A DNA stretch of 64,000 nt from Polynucleobacter sp. MWH-UH19D (GCF_040409795.1 NZ_CP099571.1:620001-684000); one strand, 5' to 3'; positions 17,287 to 26,697 are shown, numbered from the stretch's first letter. Numbers and translations: made by a program. The notes: generated by a model from the letters alone, not told the origin.

Positions 17287-18008
17287 TGCTGCGCTTAATT
17301 AGAAACCATCGTCATTTGCTTGTGCTCAGTTTGAGTGCAATCGTACTTTTTGGTTGTGCAAGCGCTGATCGCCCTACCTTATTAACTACACCTGTTACTG
17401 CAAGACCTCGTCCTATCCAAGAGACTTCGGCCAATATGGGCAGCTTATATCCAGCTAACTCTGGTGGACCATATGTCAATGCTGTGAGTCACCGGCCCCT
17501 GTTTGAAGATCGCCGTGCGCGCAATGTTGGCGATACGCTTACCGTGCTTTTAAATGAAACCACTAGCGCTGCTAAAAATACTGGTATGTCAGCTGCACGA
17601 AAAGCCAATGCTGCATCTACATTCTCTAATCAATCCCCAACCTTTAACGGCGCCTACTTTAGCCTGGCCAATGCTGCCAATATTGTTGGAACAGGCGATA
17701 TTAAGAGTGAAGGTACGGGTGCTAGCGCAGCAAGCAATACTTTTGCAGGTACGATTACCGTGACAGTTGTTGAAGTTCTCTCCAATGGCAATTTAGTTGT
17801 TGCAGGAGAAAAGCAAGTTGCCGTTAGTAATGAAGAAGAAATTATTCGATTTGGCGGCGTTGTCAATCCGAATACCCTTGTATTTAACCAAGTTTCATCT
17901 CAGCAAGTAGCTGATGCACGTATTGAGTATCGCGGTAGAGGTGCAACAGATGATTCACAAGGCACGGGTTGGTTTACCAGGCTCATGTTAAAGCTGGCTC
18001 CTTTCTAA
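17286..18008 (+). CDS. flgH: Flagellar L-ring protein FlgH (lipoprotein)
   Basis: The product is 240 residues. The signal peptide ends in a lipobox, VLFGC, with the lipidated Cys near residue 20. The family segments LFEDRRARNVGDTLTVLL and GNLVVAGEKQVAVSNEEEIIRFGGVV are present. FlgH assembles the outer-membrane L ring around the distal rod. It directly follows flgG and precedes flgI. Confidence 0.96.
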   Translation: MLRLIRNHRHLLVLSLSAIVLFGCASADRPTLLTTPVTARPRPIQETSANMGSLYPANSGGPYVNAVSHRPLFEDRRARNVGDTLTVLLNETTSAAKNTGMSAARKANAASTFSNQSPTFNGAYFSLANAANIVGTGDIKSEGTGASAASNTFAGTITVTVVEVLSNGNLVVAGEKQVAVSNEEEIIRFGGVVNPNTLVFNQVSSQQVADARIEYRGRGATDDSQGTGWFTRLMLKLAPF

Positions 18009-18012
18009 TTTC

Positions 18013-19140
18013 ATGATGAAGCCATTTGCCTCTTCGCTCAAAAAAGGCTTGCTATCACTAGTAAGTCTTGCGGTCCTTTCAAGCAATTGTTTTGCAGATC
18101 GCATTAAGGATTTTGCAGATATTGCCGGTCAGCGCTCAAACCAATTGGTTGGCTATGGCTTGGTAGTCGGTTTGGATGGAACCGGTGACCAAACAACCCA
18201 AACCCCATTTACATTGCAAAGCGTATTGCAGATGATTGGTGTTCTGGGGGTTACTATTCCACAGGGCGGTGGCCAAACTCAGTTGCGTAATACCGCGGCG
18301 GTAATGGTTACAGCTGAATTTCCAGCATTAGCGCGCCCAGGTCAGCAAATTGACATCACTGTATCTTCTTTGGGTAATGCCACCAGCTTGAAAGGTGGAA
18401 CATTGGTCATGACCCCTTTAAAGGCAGCTGATGGCCAAGTATACGCTCAGGGTCAAGGAAATATTGTAATCGGTGGATCAAGGGCTGCAACAGGTGGCGC
18501 TGCCACATCGGTGAATCATCTTAATGCCGGGCGAATTCCTTCAGGCGGTTTGATTGAAAAAGCAGTCCCATCACTACTGGCGGATGAGTTTATACAGCTT
18601 GACTTGCATAGAGCAGATTTTTCCTTAATGCAAAGGACGGCAGAAACAATCGGCAAGCGTTTTGGATTGGGAACTGCGTTGCCGGTTGATGCTAGAACTC
18701 TAAATGTACGCGTGCCAGTTGAGCCACTAAGACGTACTGCATTTATGGCAGCTCTGCAAGACTTGGATGTGCCAATGGTAAGTGGTCCAGCTAGGGTGAT
18801 TTTGAACTCTAGAACAGGATCGGTGGTAATGAACCAAGCGGTCCAATTATCGCCATCAGCGGTAGCCCACGGAAACCTTACTGTAAAAGTTCAGCAAACC
18901 CCCACAACCAGTCAGCCACTTCCATTTAGTCGTGGACAAACTACTGTGACAACGCAAGATACCGCAACAATTAGTGATAGCGGCAAAGAAAATAGCTTGA
19001 TATCAGTACCCTCAGGCGCTTCATTGGACCAGGTGGTGAAGGCCTTAAATATGATGGGCGCCACGCCGCAAGACTTAATTTCAATTTTGCAATCATTAAA
19101 GTCTGCTGGCGCCCTTAGAGCAGAGTTAGAGGTTATCTAA
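18013..19140 (+). CDS. flgI: Flagellar P-ring protein FlgI
   Basis: The product is 375 residues with a signal peptide cleaved after NCFA. Mature conserved segments include RIKDFADIAGQRSNQLVGYG, LVVGLDGTGDQT and the C-terminal TPQDLISILQSLKSAGALRAELEVI. FlgI forms the peptidoglycan-level P ring. The ATG codons at 18013 and 18016 are adjacent, so the exact start may differ by one residue. Its TAA overlaps the flgJ ATG by one base. Confidence 0.96.
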   Translation: MMKPFASSLKKGLLSLVSLAVLSSNCFADRIKDFADIAGQRSNQLVGYGLVVGLDGTGDQTTQTPFTLQSVLQMIGVLGVTIPQGGGQTQLRNTAAVMVTAEFPALARPGQQIDITVSSLGNATSLKGGTLVMTPLKAADGQVYAQGQGNIVIGGSRAATGGAATSVNHLNAGRIPSGGLIEKAVPSLLADEFIQLDLHRADFSLMQRTAETIGKRFGLGTALPVDARTLNVRVPVEPLRRTAFMAALQDLDVPMVSGPARVILNSRTGSVVMNQAVQLSPSAVAHGNLTVKVQQTPTTSQPLPFSRGQTTVTTQDTATISDSGKENSLISVPSGASLDQVVKALNMMGATPQDLISILQSLKSAGALRAELEVI

Positions 19141-19583
19141 TGTCTGCAATTAATCCTATTTCCTCACCGGTGGATCAGAGTAGTTTGCGGCTTGTTACGT
19201 CCAATAAAATTGATTTGCCAACATCGAGCAATGAAGAGAAGCTAAAAAAAGCCGCCCAAGGTTTTGAGCGCACGCTAATTCGCCAAATGTTAAGCACAGT
19301 CCGAAGCACCAATTTGCGCGGAACTGATGAAGCGAGCAATACATCAAAGTCCTATTTAGAAATCATGGATGATCATGTGGCCGATATGCTTTCTAAGGGC
19401 AATGGTATTGGTTTTGCAAACAAGATGGCTGAGCAATTAATTCAACAAGCCAATGCAGGAAAACTAATCGGATCGCCAGAAATAGCCGTTAAACCTTTAA
19501 ATGCACCAAGAGAAGCTACGGTGTCCGCTGAAACTCTAAATGCCCTGAAAAGACCAGATGGTTTTATGGGTCCAGCGAAATAA
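19140..19583 (+). CDS. flgJ: FlgJ, rod-binding domain only
   Basis: The product is 147 residues and matches the N-terminal rod-cap domain of FlgJ (AAQGFERTLIRQMLSTVRS, then the GFANKMAEQLIQQ helix). E. coli and Salmonella FlgJ are about 313-316 residues, with a C-terminal glucosaminidase that opens the peptidoglycan for the rod. That domain is absent here, and the frame ends cleanly before flgK. A separate hydrolase elsewhere would be needed, as in other single-domain FlgJ bacteria. Confidence 0.92.
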   Translation: MSAINPISSPVDQSSLRLVTSNKIDLPTSSNEEKLKKAAQGFERTLIRQMLSTVRSTNLRGTDEASNTSKSYLEIMDDHVADMLSKGNGIGFANKMAEQLIQQANAGKLIGSPEIAVKPLNAPREATVSAETLNALKRPDGFMGPAK

Positions 19584-19595
19584 GTAAGGAAGCAA

Positions 19596-22052
19596 ATGGG
19601 TATCTATTCCATCACTGAATCGGCAATGGCTGGCTTGAATATTGCTCAAGCTGGGATTCTGACGACCTCGCAAAACGTAGCAGGCACTTCGGTTGAAGGA
19701 TATTCTCGTCGCAATGCAAATGCATTAATGGATGCGCTTGCACCAAATTCATTGATGTTAAATGGTTCTAGTTTTGCGGTAGAGGGATTTACACGTCAAT
19801 ACTCATCTTTAATTGGGTCTCAATTATTGAGTCAGCAGGCAAAGTCGAGTTACTCTGACACCTTGGTTCAGTACACTAATTCCGTTGATAGTTTGGTTGC
19901 TGATAAATCTGCCGGTTTAAATACGGCTATCAGTGATTTTTTTAATGCTATGGGTGCCTATGCAGCCGACCCAACCAATAAGGCTATGGCTGGTGCAATA
20001 ACTGGAGCAGCAAATGCGGTTGCTCAGCGCATGACTGGTATGAGTAATTTGGTGAGTCAAATAAAAAGCGATGCTCGAAGTGCGCTTGCAGATACTGTTG
20101 CTCAGGTGAATACGCTTTTGCCATCGTTGGCCAGTGTTAATCAAAAAATTGTAGAGGGAAACAATCCAGGCGTTAGCGCGCCTTCTGCGGATTTATTAGA
20201 TGAGCGAGATCGATTGCTGTCTCAACTTCAGCAATTAGTTGGCGGTCAAAGTCTGATTAACTCGGATGGAACTGCAACTCAATTGGTTGCTGGCATGCCT
20301 TTGGTTGAGCGAGCAGTTGCCAATAAGGTAACTGTCAATACTGATCAGCAGCATGTTGCCCTAACATTTAATTTACAAAATGGGCCAACTAAAGGTGTGC
20401 TGCAAACTGTACAGACTTTAGATGGTGGACAGGCGGGTGCCTTGCTGGAGCTTGCTAATAATTTTGTGCCATCTGTCCAAAAGCGTTTAGATACCATTGC
20501 AATGGGTTTAGTTAAAGTTGCCAACAGCGCCGCCCAAAGTGGGTCTGGAATTGCAACTAATTTGGCAATCTTTGGGTTTAAAGTTTCTGATAAAACATAT
20601 TCCAGTCTTGCTACTAACGACCTTACGGGGCAGTTGCCAACAATCAGTAATGAAAATGATTTGCTTGACTTGTATAGCAGTCTTGGCAATGCGATTGCCT
20701 CAGATAGTGGGGTTAAAGTAGCAAATAGTATTGGAACCTACACCAAAGTTAGTTCGCTTACTGCTTCAACAACAACACTGGCTGGCGACTACACTTTAAC
20801 CAAAGTTGGAACAGATCAGTTGCAATTGTCGGATGCTTTTGGAAAGTCGCAAATTGTTTCACTAATTAACAGCGTATCTGGGGGCTTGCAGACTGTAGAC
20901 TTTAATCAGATGGGCATTACGATGCAATTGGCTAATATTAGCCCATCACTCAGTGCCATCAGTACTGCAAGTGTGATTAAAAATAATGCCACCTTGCCTA
21001 TTGGTGGCCCTGCAACACAAACGATCACTGAAGTGGTGGTGCAAAATAATGTTCAGCCCGGGGAACTTAACTTCACTAGTGTAGGCGATAAGCTAACCCT
21101 GACAGCTGCTAACGGCGGAAGTCAAACGATTACGGTTCAACCGGGCGCTGCTGCTGGGCAGGTTTTTAACTTTGACCAAATTGGCGTTTCATTTAAGGTT
21201 ACAGATACTGGTAATCCTGTAAAAACTGCAAGTGACATTGCAAGTTACTTTAGCAACATTCGAGTTTCTACTGGCGACATCAAATCCGGAACAACGTTAC
21301 CAAGCCCAGGTCCAACGCAGACCATATCGAATGTGTCGGTTTTGGGGGGTGTAAAAGCAGGGGATTACACCTTTACTGTTAATGGGGCAGATTTAACTTT
21401 GACTGGAAACGGAAAGGCGCAAACTCTTACTGTGGGCGCTGGATTGGCGGCAGGTCAAACACTGAACTTTAATCAACTGGGCATTTCTTTTGTTGTATCC
21501 GATACAAGTGCTCCGCTTGCAGTTCAAACCGCAGCAACCATTGCTGGTTATTTTACGAATAAAAAGATACAAGTATCCGCAGGAATCACTTTAGATAGCG
21601 CTCAAGATACAAAAGAAAGCATCGCTACAGCACTGAATGGGCAAAAAATTCGAGTCAGCGGGATTTCAAATCCGCTGGTGAACTATGGCCTAAATGCGTC
21701 AAACTTTATCTCATTGGCGCCTAGCAATTTTGCAAGTTACTTTAATGGCAATACCCCGCTGATTAGTTCTGATAAAGCAAACGCAACCCAACAGATGGGT
21801 TCGATATTTGGTACTTCTGTTTCAAATCTCGTAAATGAGGTTGGAGTGCGAGTTGCCACATGGAAAAATAATCAAAAAGCAGATTCTGTCGTGCTTTCAA
21901 ATTTGAAAGCGCAGCGGGATTCAGTATCTGGCGTAAATTTAGACGAAGAGGCTGCTAATCTTTTAAAGTATCAGCAGTTGTATACAGCCTCAACAAAAGT
22001 CCTGCAAGCAGGCAATCAAATGTTCAACACCCTTTTATCAATCATGAACTAA
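19596..22052 (+). CDS. flgK: Hook-associated protein 1 FlgK, enlarged by internal repeats
   Basis: The product is 818 residues against 547 in E. coli. The N-terminal AMAGLNIAQAGILTTSQNVAGTSVEGYSRR and the C-terminal VSGVNLDEEAANLLKYQQLYTASTKVLQ are canonical. Residues about 381-669 hold three repeats with a period of about 100 residues, each with a GDYTxTxxG/LTLT strand pair, an AAGQxxNFxQxGIxFxV element and a SDIASYF-like helix. FlgK joins hook to filament. The repeats should form an extra surface domain, paralleling the enlargement of FlgE. Confidence 0.95.
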   Translation: MGIYSITESAMAGLNIAQAGILTTSQNVAGTSVEGYSRRNANALMDALAPNSLMLNGSSFAVEGFTRQYSSLIGSQLLSQQAKSSYSDTLVQYTNSVDSLVADKSAGLNTAISDFFNAMGAYAADPTNKAMAGAITGAANAVAQRMTGMSNLVSQIKSDARSALADTVAQVNTLLPSLASVNQKIVEGNNPGVSAPSADLLDERDRLLSQLQQLVGGQSLINSDGTATQLVAGMPLVERAVANKVTVNTDQQHVALTFNLQNGPTKGVLQTVQTLDGGQAGALLELANNFVPSVQKRLDTIAMGLVKVANSAAQSGSGIATNLAIFGFKVSDKTYSSLATNDLTGQLPTISNENDLLDLYSSLGNAIASDSGVKVANSIGTYTKVSSLTASTTTLAGDYTLTKVGTDQLQLSDAFGKSQIVSLINSVSGGLQTVDFNQMGITMQLANISPSLSAISTASVIKNNATLPIGGPATQTITEVVVQNNVQPGELNFTSVGDKLTLTAANGGSQTITVQPGAAAGQVFNFDQIGVSFKVTDTGNPVKTASDIASYFSNIRVSTGDIKSGTTLPSPGPTQTISNVSVLGGVKAGDYTFTVNGADLTLTGNGKAQTLTVGAGLAAGQTLNFNQLGISFVVSDTSAPLAVQTAATIAGYFTNKKIQVSAGITLDSAQDTKESIATALNGQKIRVSGISNPLVNYGLNASNFISLAPSNFASYFNGNTPLISSDKANATQQMGSIFGTSVSNLVNEVGVRVATWKNNQKADSVVLSNLKAQRDSVSGVNLDEEAANLLKYQQLYTASTKVLQAGNQMFNTLLSIMN
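20740..21610 (+). repeat. Protein-level repeats inside flgK
   Basis: Units 2 and 3 start at residues 474 and 574, exactly 100 residues apart, with the same TQTI opening; a more diverged first unit begins near residue 381. The strongest shared element is GxAAGQxxNFxQxGIxFxVxDT. Confidence 0.8.
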
Positions 22053-22059
22053 GGAGTAA

Positions 22060-22935
22060 ATGATGACTGTACGATTTAGTTCAAATCAAGTGGTTGATGC
22101 AGGTGTTCAGGGTATGGACAATGCTTTGGCAGATGCAATGTCATGGAATCAAAAGGTTACTTCAGGCAAGCAATATAGCAAGGCCTCGGATAATGCTTAT
22201 GCGGTCTCCAGGGGGGTGCGCTTAGATTTTGATATTTCTCGCCTAGATATGTTTAAGGCCAATCAAAATTTTGTTACCAGCAGTCATGCCAATGCCCAAA
22301 CCCAAATGGATAGCATGATTAATGAAATGAATAGCTTAAAACAGCTATTTGTGCAGTCCCAAAGTGGTGCGTTAAATAAGTCCAATTTTGCCGCCCTAAA
22401 GGTTCAGGCTGAGCAGATTCGCGATACGATCAAAAGCCAAATGACCGCCAGGGATGCCACTGGAAACCCCATTTTTAATAATGATGCAGAAATAAATAAA
22501 GTTCAAATTGAGCCCAATGTCATGGTGGAGTCTGGGGTAAGTTTTCAAAAAGCCTTTGGTTCAGATGGTAACTTGACTTATCCGGAAAGCTCCTCTTTGT
22601 ACAAAAATATCAATAATTTTGTGACCTATTTGGGTGAAATGGCTTCCGGAACAATGCCAACTAAGGCGGCCACAGTCGTTTCTGACGGCCTAAATGCCTC
22701 TTTTGACCAGTTAACCATGGCCGAACAGCGCAGTGGTGGGGTTTCATCCCAGGTCGATAACGCCAGAAACGCCATGACCGCCTTTGGCACCCAAATGGCT
22801 GCTTCACAGTCCGCCCTTTTGGATACCGACATGGCGGCAGCCACAGCGTCTTATACTAGAGCTCAGACCTTACTTAATGCAGCCCAGGCAATGTTTGCTA
22901 GACTGCAGCAAAGTAACTTATTTTCAAAACTATAA
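22060..22935 (+). CDS. flgL: Hook-associated protein 3 FlgL
   Basis: The product is 291 residues. The flagellin-like N-terminus contains MDNALADAMSWNQKVTSGKQYSKASDNAY, and the C-terminus LLDTDMAAATASYTRAQTLLNAAQAMFARLQQ matches the flagellin/FlgL D0 helix. FlgL caps the FlgK junction. It follows flgK by seven bases with AAGGAGTAAATG as ribosome site. FlgL rather than flagellin is chosen from position and from the lack of a flagellin central domain. Confidence 0.94.
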   Translation: MMTVRFSSNQVVDAGVQGMDNALADAMSWNQKVTSGKQYSKASDNAYAVSRGVRLDFDISRLDMFKANQNFVTSSHANAQTQMDSMINEMNSLKQLFVQSQSGALNKSNFAALKVQAEQIRDTIKSQMTARDATGNPIFNNDAEINKVQIEPNVMVESGVSFQKAFGSDGNLTYPESSSLYKNINNFVTYLGEMASGTMPTKAATVVSDGLNASFDQLTMAEQRSGGVSSQVDNARNAMTAFGTQMAASQSALLDTDMAAATASYTRAQTLLNAAQAMFARLQQSNLFSKL

Positions 22936-22954
22936 AAACTGAGTTGATCGAAGT

Positions 22955-23815
22955 ATGAATATTCCTTTAGGGTGGATTATTGCGCTTGCTTGTGCCCTGG
23001 GAGGCTATGCCTTGCACGGCGGCCATATCATGGTTTTATGGCAGCCAACTGAGGTTCTAACCATTGTGGGTGCCGCAGTTGGAACAATGATTGCTTCAAA
23101 CAGCATGATTAACCTAAAGAAGACGCTCTCTGCTTTGGGTGGTGCATTTAAATCAAAAAGCAATATCAAGCAGATGCACTTGGATTTGCTCTGTTTGATG
23201 TTCGAGATTTTGCAAAAGATTAAGCGTGATGGCTTGATGTCCTTAGAAGGTGACATAGAGGAACCAGAGGCCAGCCCTCTGTTTGAAAAATATCCCCTGA
23301 TCATGAAAGACCACCACTTGGTCGATTTCATTACCGATTACCTGCGCATGATGTTAGGCGGCTCCTTGGATGTGATTCAGATTGAGAGCTTGATGGAACA
23401 AGAATTAGACGTGCACCATCAAGAAACTCATATTCCAGTGGCGTCAGTTACGAACGTCGGTGATGGTTTGCCGGCTTTCGGTATTGTGGCGGCGGTTATG
23501 GGTGTGGTTCACACCATGGGATCTATTGGTTTGCCACCGGCTGAATTGGGTAAGTTAATTGGTGCAGCGCTCGTGGGTACCTTCTTGGGTATTTTGCTCG
23601 CTTATGCGATTGTTTCTCCAGTGGCGAAAGTATTGGAGCAAAACGCAGAAGCCGATAGCCGTGCATATATGGCGGTTAAAGCGATTTTGATCGCAAGCTT
23701 GAACAATTTCCCTCCTGCAGCAGCAGTTGAGTTTGGTCGCAAAGTGCTCTTTAGCTATCAACGTCCAACATTTGCTGAGCTTGATGAGGGTACCAAAGCC
23801 GTTAAAGGGAAATAA
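22955..23815 (+). CDS. motA: Flagellar motor stator protein MotA
   Basis: The product is 286 residues with four membrane helices. GLPAFGIVAAVMGVVHTMGSIG and LGKLIGAALVGTFLGILLAYAIVSPVA form the conserved pore-lining region, and the cytoplasmic loop holds charged residues that contact FliG. MotA and MotB form the ion-driven stator. It lies 19 bases after flgL and five before motB, so the stator genes appear to belong to the flg operon rather than to a separate class. Confidence 0.97.
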   Translation: MNIPLGWIIALACALGGYALHGGHIMVLWQPTEVLTIVGAAVGTMIASNSMINLKKTLSALGGAFKSKSNIKQMHLDLLCLMFEILQKIKRDGLMSLEGDIEEPEASPLFEKYPLIMKDHHLVDFITDYLRMMLGGSLDVIQIESLMEQELDVHHQETHIPVASVTNVGDGLPAFGIVAAVMGVVHTMGSIGLPPAELGKLIGAALVGTFLGILLAYAIVSPVAKVLEQNAEADSRAYMAVKAILIASLNNFPPAAAVEFGRKVLFSYQRPTFAELDEGTKAVKGK

Positions 23816-23820
23816 GCAGT

Positions 23821-24855
23821 ATGGCTAAGAACGACGCGCCCATTATTGTCATTAAGCGCGTTAAGAAGGGCGGTCATGGACATCACGGTGGCGCCTGGAA
23901 AATCGCTTACGCTGACTTCGTAACGGCGATGATGGCCTTCTTCCTGTTGATGTGGGTTCTTGGATCTACAACCGCAGGTGACTTGGCTGGTATTTCTGCT
24001 TACTTTCAGAACCCATTACGTGTCTCCTTGTCTGGTGGACAGGGTTCTGGCGATGCCACCCGCATCATCAGGGGTGGTGGCGACAACATTACTAAAACCG
24101 TTGGTGAAGAATCCCGCGCTGATGCCGATACTGAACAGCGCCGTATCAGTGATTCATCGGTAACCGATGTTGAGAACGCTCGTAAAGATAAAACCAAGAA
24201 CGAACAAGTCAAAGAAGATATTCAGAAAAAGATTGAGGCTGATGCTGAGCTAAAAAATGCTAAGGGCCAAGTCTTCATGGATATTAATAGCGAAGGCTTG
24301 CGCATTCAGGTTGTGGATGAAAAAGGTAAACCGCTCTTTAGTAGCGGCGGTACTGTTCCGAGTGTTTCAGCGCGCAGACTATTACGCATTATCGGCAAAT
24401 CGATTCAGATGGCCCCGGGCCCTGTCCGAATTGAGGGGCACTCTGATGGCGCCAAGTTTGGCAATGGCGAGACTGGTTATACCAACTGGGAGCTTTCTAC
24501 AGATCGTGCCAACGTAGCGCGTCGTGAGTTGATCGCGGGCGGTCTTGATCCTGCTTTAATTGTTCAAGTTATTGGCTTTGCTAATACCGTTCCACTTAAT
24601 CCTGAGGATTTGAATGACCCCTTGAATCGTCGTATCTCAATAACTTTGCTCAATAAGAAGCCTAAGCAAGAAGAGAAAAAATCGGTTGTTCGTCCAGTTG
24701 AAAAAGTGCCTGAAACGATTGAAAAAGGCGCTCAGGAAATACCGCCGAACTTGCGTGCACCGGCTCAGTTCCTGTCAAAAGACAATGCACCTAAAGCGCC
24801 AGTAATGGAGATTCCTTCGAAGTTAAGCCCGCCTGCGGATAAGCCTGCGAGGTAA
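23821..24855 (+). CDS. motB: Flagellar motor stator protein MotB
   Basis: The product is 344 residues. The single membrane helix WKIAYADFVTAMMAFFLLMW carries the ion-binding aspartate at D32, and the sequence around it resembles proton-type MotB. The C-terminal OmpA-like domain (RIEGHSDG, NWELSTDRANVARR, PLNPEDLNDPLNRRISITLL) anchors the stator to peptidoglycan. The last 60 residues are Pro/Lys/Glu-rich and likely disordered. Confidence 0.97.
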   Translation: MAKNDAPIIVIKRVKKGGHGHHGGAWKIAYADFVTAMMAFFLLMWVLGSTTAGDLAGISAYFQNPLRVSLSGGQGSGDATRIIRGGGDNITKTVGEESRADADTEQRRISDSSVTDVENARKDKTKNEQVKEDIQKKIEADAELKNAKGQVFMDINSEGLRIQVVDEKGKPLFSSGGTVPSVSARRLLRIIGKSIQMAPGPVRIEGHSDGAKFGNGETGYTNWELSTDRANVARRELIAGGLDPALIVQVIGFANTVPLNPEDLNDPLNRRISITLLNKKPKQEEKKSVVRPVEKVPETIEKGAQEIPPNLRAPAQFLSKDNAPKAPVMEIPSKLSPPADKPAR

Positions 24856-24859
24856 AGCC

Positions 24860-25663
24860 TTGTCCACAATCTCCAGGTTTGGCTTATTTCTGATAATCGC
24901 TTTAATTTGCAAGACGAGCTTTGCAAGTGACGCTCACTCGCCAGCAGAAGCGCCCCATGGAGAAACCTCTAAAGCCAGCTCATCCAATAACGGCGAGCCA
25001 TTCGTAGGCCCTTCATCTGAAGCAAAAAAACTCTACAAGCGCTATAAAAAAGCGACTGATAAAGCCATCATGGCAATTGCTTGTGTTCGTAGTCCTAAGT
25101 GCGTTGAGCCAGAGGATGAGGTTTTGCGCTACAGCAAGGAAGCCTTGCGAATCTTACAAAAGCTTGATGAGTTATCCGCCGAAGGAGATATTCAGGCAAA
25201 TTACTATCGCGGCTTAATCGCTTATGAGCGCGGTATTTATTATGATTCTCAAGCTGAGATCATTACGCACCCTGATTTTATTTTGACAGCCACAGTGTAT
25301 CGTCGCTATGCCAAGCAGCAGTTTTTGCTAGCCGAGAAATATTTGGCAGTACCTGCTAAAGAAAAGAACCCCTTTGCCTGCCAGTACATGGGCAATATTT
25401 ATAGCTCAGATATTCTAGGGCCACCACGCAAAGATAAGGCAACCAATTACTATTACACTGCTGCAATTGAGTTTATTAATCAAGGCAATAAGATTGAGGG
25501 CGCTAAGATGTATAACGCCATGAAAGAGAATGCCAATCCAGCGGATTCTCGTATTGTTCAGGTTTATGCAAAACTGCATAATGAGGAACCGATTGCCTCT
25601 TGGAGAAAATTGCCTAGTGATCTAGTACAAAAGCCTGCAAGTAAAAAAACACAACAGCATTAA
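24860..25663 (+). CDS. Exported TPR-like protein of unknown function
   Basis: This 267-residue product starts at TTG, supported by GAGG six bases upstream. A signal peptide covers about residues 1-22 (ending SFA). The mature part is helical, with tyrosine-rich repeats (QANYYRGLIAYERGIYY, ACQYMGNIY, NYYYTAAIEF) that resemble degenerate TPR/Sel1 motifs. It begins four bases after motB, so it is co-transcribed with the stator genes. A periplasmic scaffold role near the motor is inference. Confidence 0.75.
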   Translation: MSTISRFGLFLIIALICKTSFASDAHSPAEAPHGETSKASSSNNGEPFVGPSSEAKKLYKRYKKATDKAIMAIACVRSPKCVEPEDEVLRYSKEALRILQKLDELSAEGDIQANYYRGLIAYERGIYYDSQAEIITHPDFILTATVYRRYAKQQFLLAEKYLAVPAKEKNPFACQYMGNIYSSDILGPPRKDKATNYYYTAAIEFINQGNKIEGAKMYNAMKENANPADSRIVQVYAKLHNEEPIASWRKLPSDLVQKPASKKTQQH

Positions 25664-25690
25664 TACTGAATACTTTGGAGATTGCATAGC

Positions 25691-26092
25691 ATGAATGAAA
25701 AACTAGAACGTATTGTTGGCCTTCTTAAAAAACTCCTGCTATGGTTCATTTTGCCTTTAGTGCTACTCATTTTTTGCTTTATCTTGGGCGAGCAATTTGA
25801 GGTAGGTAGACTTTCTGCAATCGCTAGTTGCGAAGGTGCGATGAATAACGCTGCATGTATTCGCAGTAAAGGTTATTTGGCAACTGCACCTTACTATCCT
25901 GATCTCAGTCGTCGTTATTTTGGTGCCTATGCCAGAATGATTGGCGGTGATCTTGGGGCGAGCTATCGTGTTGAGCCACCAGCACCCGCTCTGAATTTGA
26001 AGGCTGCTGATGCACCTGCAGAGGATGAGGAAGATTTGGAAGATACCAAGCCTGCTGCAGCTAAAGACAAGCAGGCTCCTGCTAAAAAATAA
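25691..26092 (+). CDS. Small single-helix membrane protein of unknown function
   Basis: The ATG at 25691 is preferred over the in-frame TTG at 25682, because GGAG at 25677 is correctly spaced only for the ATG. The 133-residue product has a basic N-terminus, one strong membrane helix (about residues 15-36), then a domain with two close cysteines (IASCEGAMNNAACIRSKGY) and an acidic/Ala/Lys-rich tail. It lies between two TPR-type envelope genes downstream of motAB. No family was recognised. Confidence 0.7.
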   Translation: MNEKLERIVGLLKKLLLWFILPLVLLIFCFILGEQFEVGRLSAIASCEGAMNNAACIRSKGYLATAPYYPDLSRRYFGAYARMIGGDLGASYRVEPPAPALNLKAADAPAEDEEDLEDTKPAAAKDKQAPAKK

Positions 26093-26103
26093 TTTCGGGT
26101 TTT

Positions 26104-26697
26104 ATGAGATTGGTAAATTGGCACTCCGTGATACGAGTGCCGTTTGTTTTCTTGCTGGCGACTTTATTGATTGCCTGCTCGGATTATCGTAAAGCTAGAT
26201 CAGCTTACGAGGCTGGTGAATACACAAAAGCCTTACATATCTTTGAGCAGCTATCTAATGCCGGCGATAGTCAAGCGCAATACGACTTGTCGCAAATGTA
26301 TCTGCAAGGTATAGGTACAAGCAAAAATCTAGAAAAAGGGTGGATCTGGATGAATCGAGCTGCTAATGGCGGCAATGTTCAGGCTATGCTGGAGTTGGCA
26401 GTTCGCTATCAAAAAAGCCCCTCCTTAGAAAATTCTGAGCAGATGGCATTTATGTGGTTTCAGAAGGCGGCAATGGCCGGCAGTGCGGCTGGTCAATACA
26501 ACTTGGCGCATCTGTATGAAGATGGTAATCAGACCCCAGTCGATTTAACGCAGGCTTATGTTTGGATGGTGCTATCTCACAATTCTGGCAATCCAATGGC
26601 CGCTTCAGAGGCCAAGCAATTAAAGATGAAATTAAGCCCGGCAGAGCTGGATAAAGCCGACGCAATGATTTCTAAGCTCAAGAAGGCTTTACCTTAG
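26104..26697 (+). CDS. Sel1-repeat lipoprotein
   Basis: The 197-residue product has a lipoprotein signal ending LLIACS (Cys near residue 25). The mature part has Sel1-like repeats: AYEAGEYTKALHIFEQLSNAG, AQYDLSQMYLQGIGTSKNLEKGWIW and GQYNLAHLYEDGNQTPVDL. Sel1 proteins are helical adaptors. It closes the small-gene string between motB and flhB, suggesting a role at the envelope near the motor; this is inferred from context. Confidence 0.8.
   Translation: MRLVNWHSVIRVPFVFLLATLLIACSDYRKARSAYEAGEYTKALHIFEQLSNAGDSQAQYDLSQMYLQGIGTSKNLEKGWIWMNRAANGGNVQAMLELAVRYQKSPSLENSEQMAFMWFQKAAMAGSAAGQYNLAHLYEDGNQTPVDLTQAYVWMVLSHNSGNPMAASEAKQLKMKLSPAELDKADAMISKLKKALP

Noticed and set aside
22060..22935. FlgL as a flagellin
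   Set aside because: It follows flgK directly and lacks the long flagellin variable region; its size and termini fit FlgL.
25682..25690. TTG start for the protein at 25691
   Set aside because: GGAG at 25677 would lie almost against this TTG; it is well spaced for the ATG at 25691.
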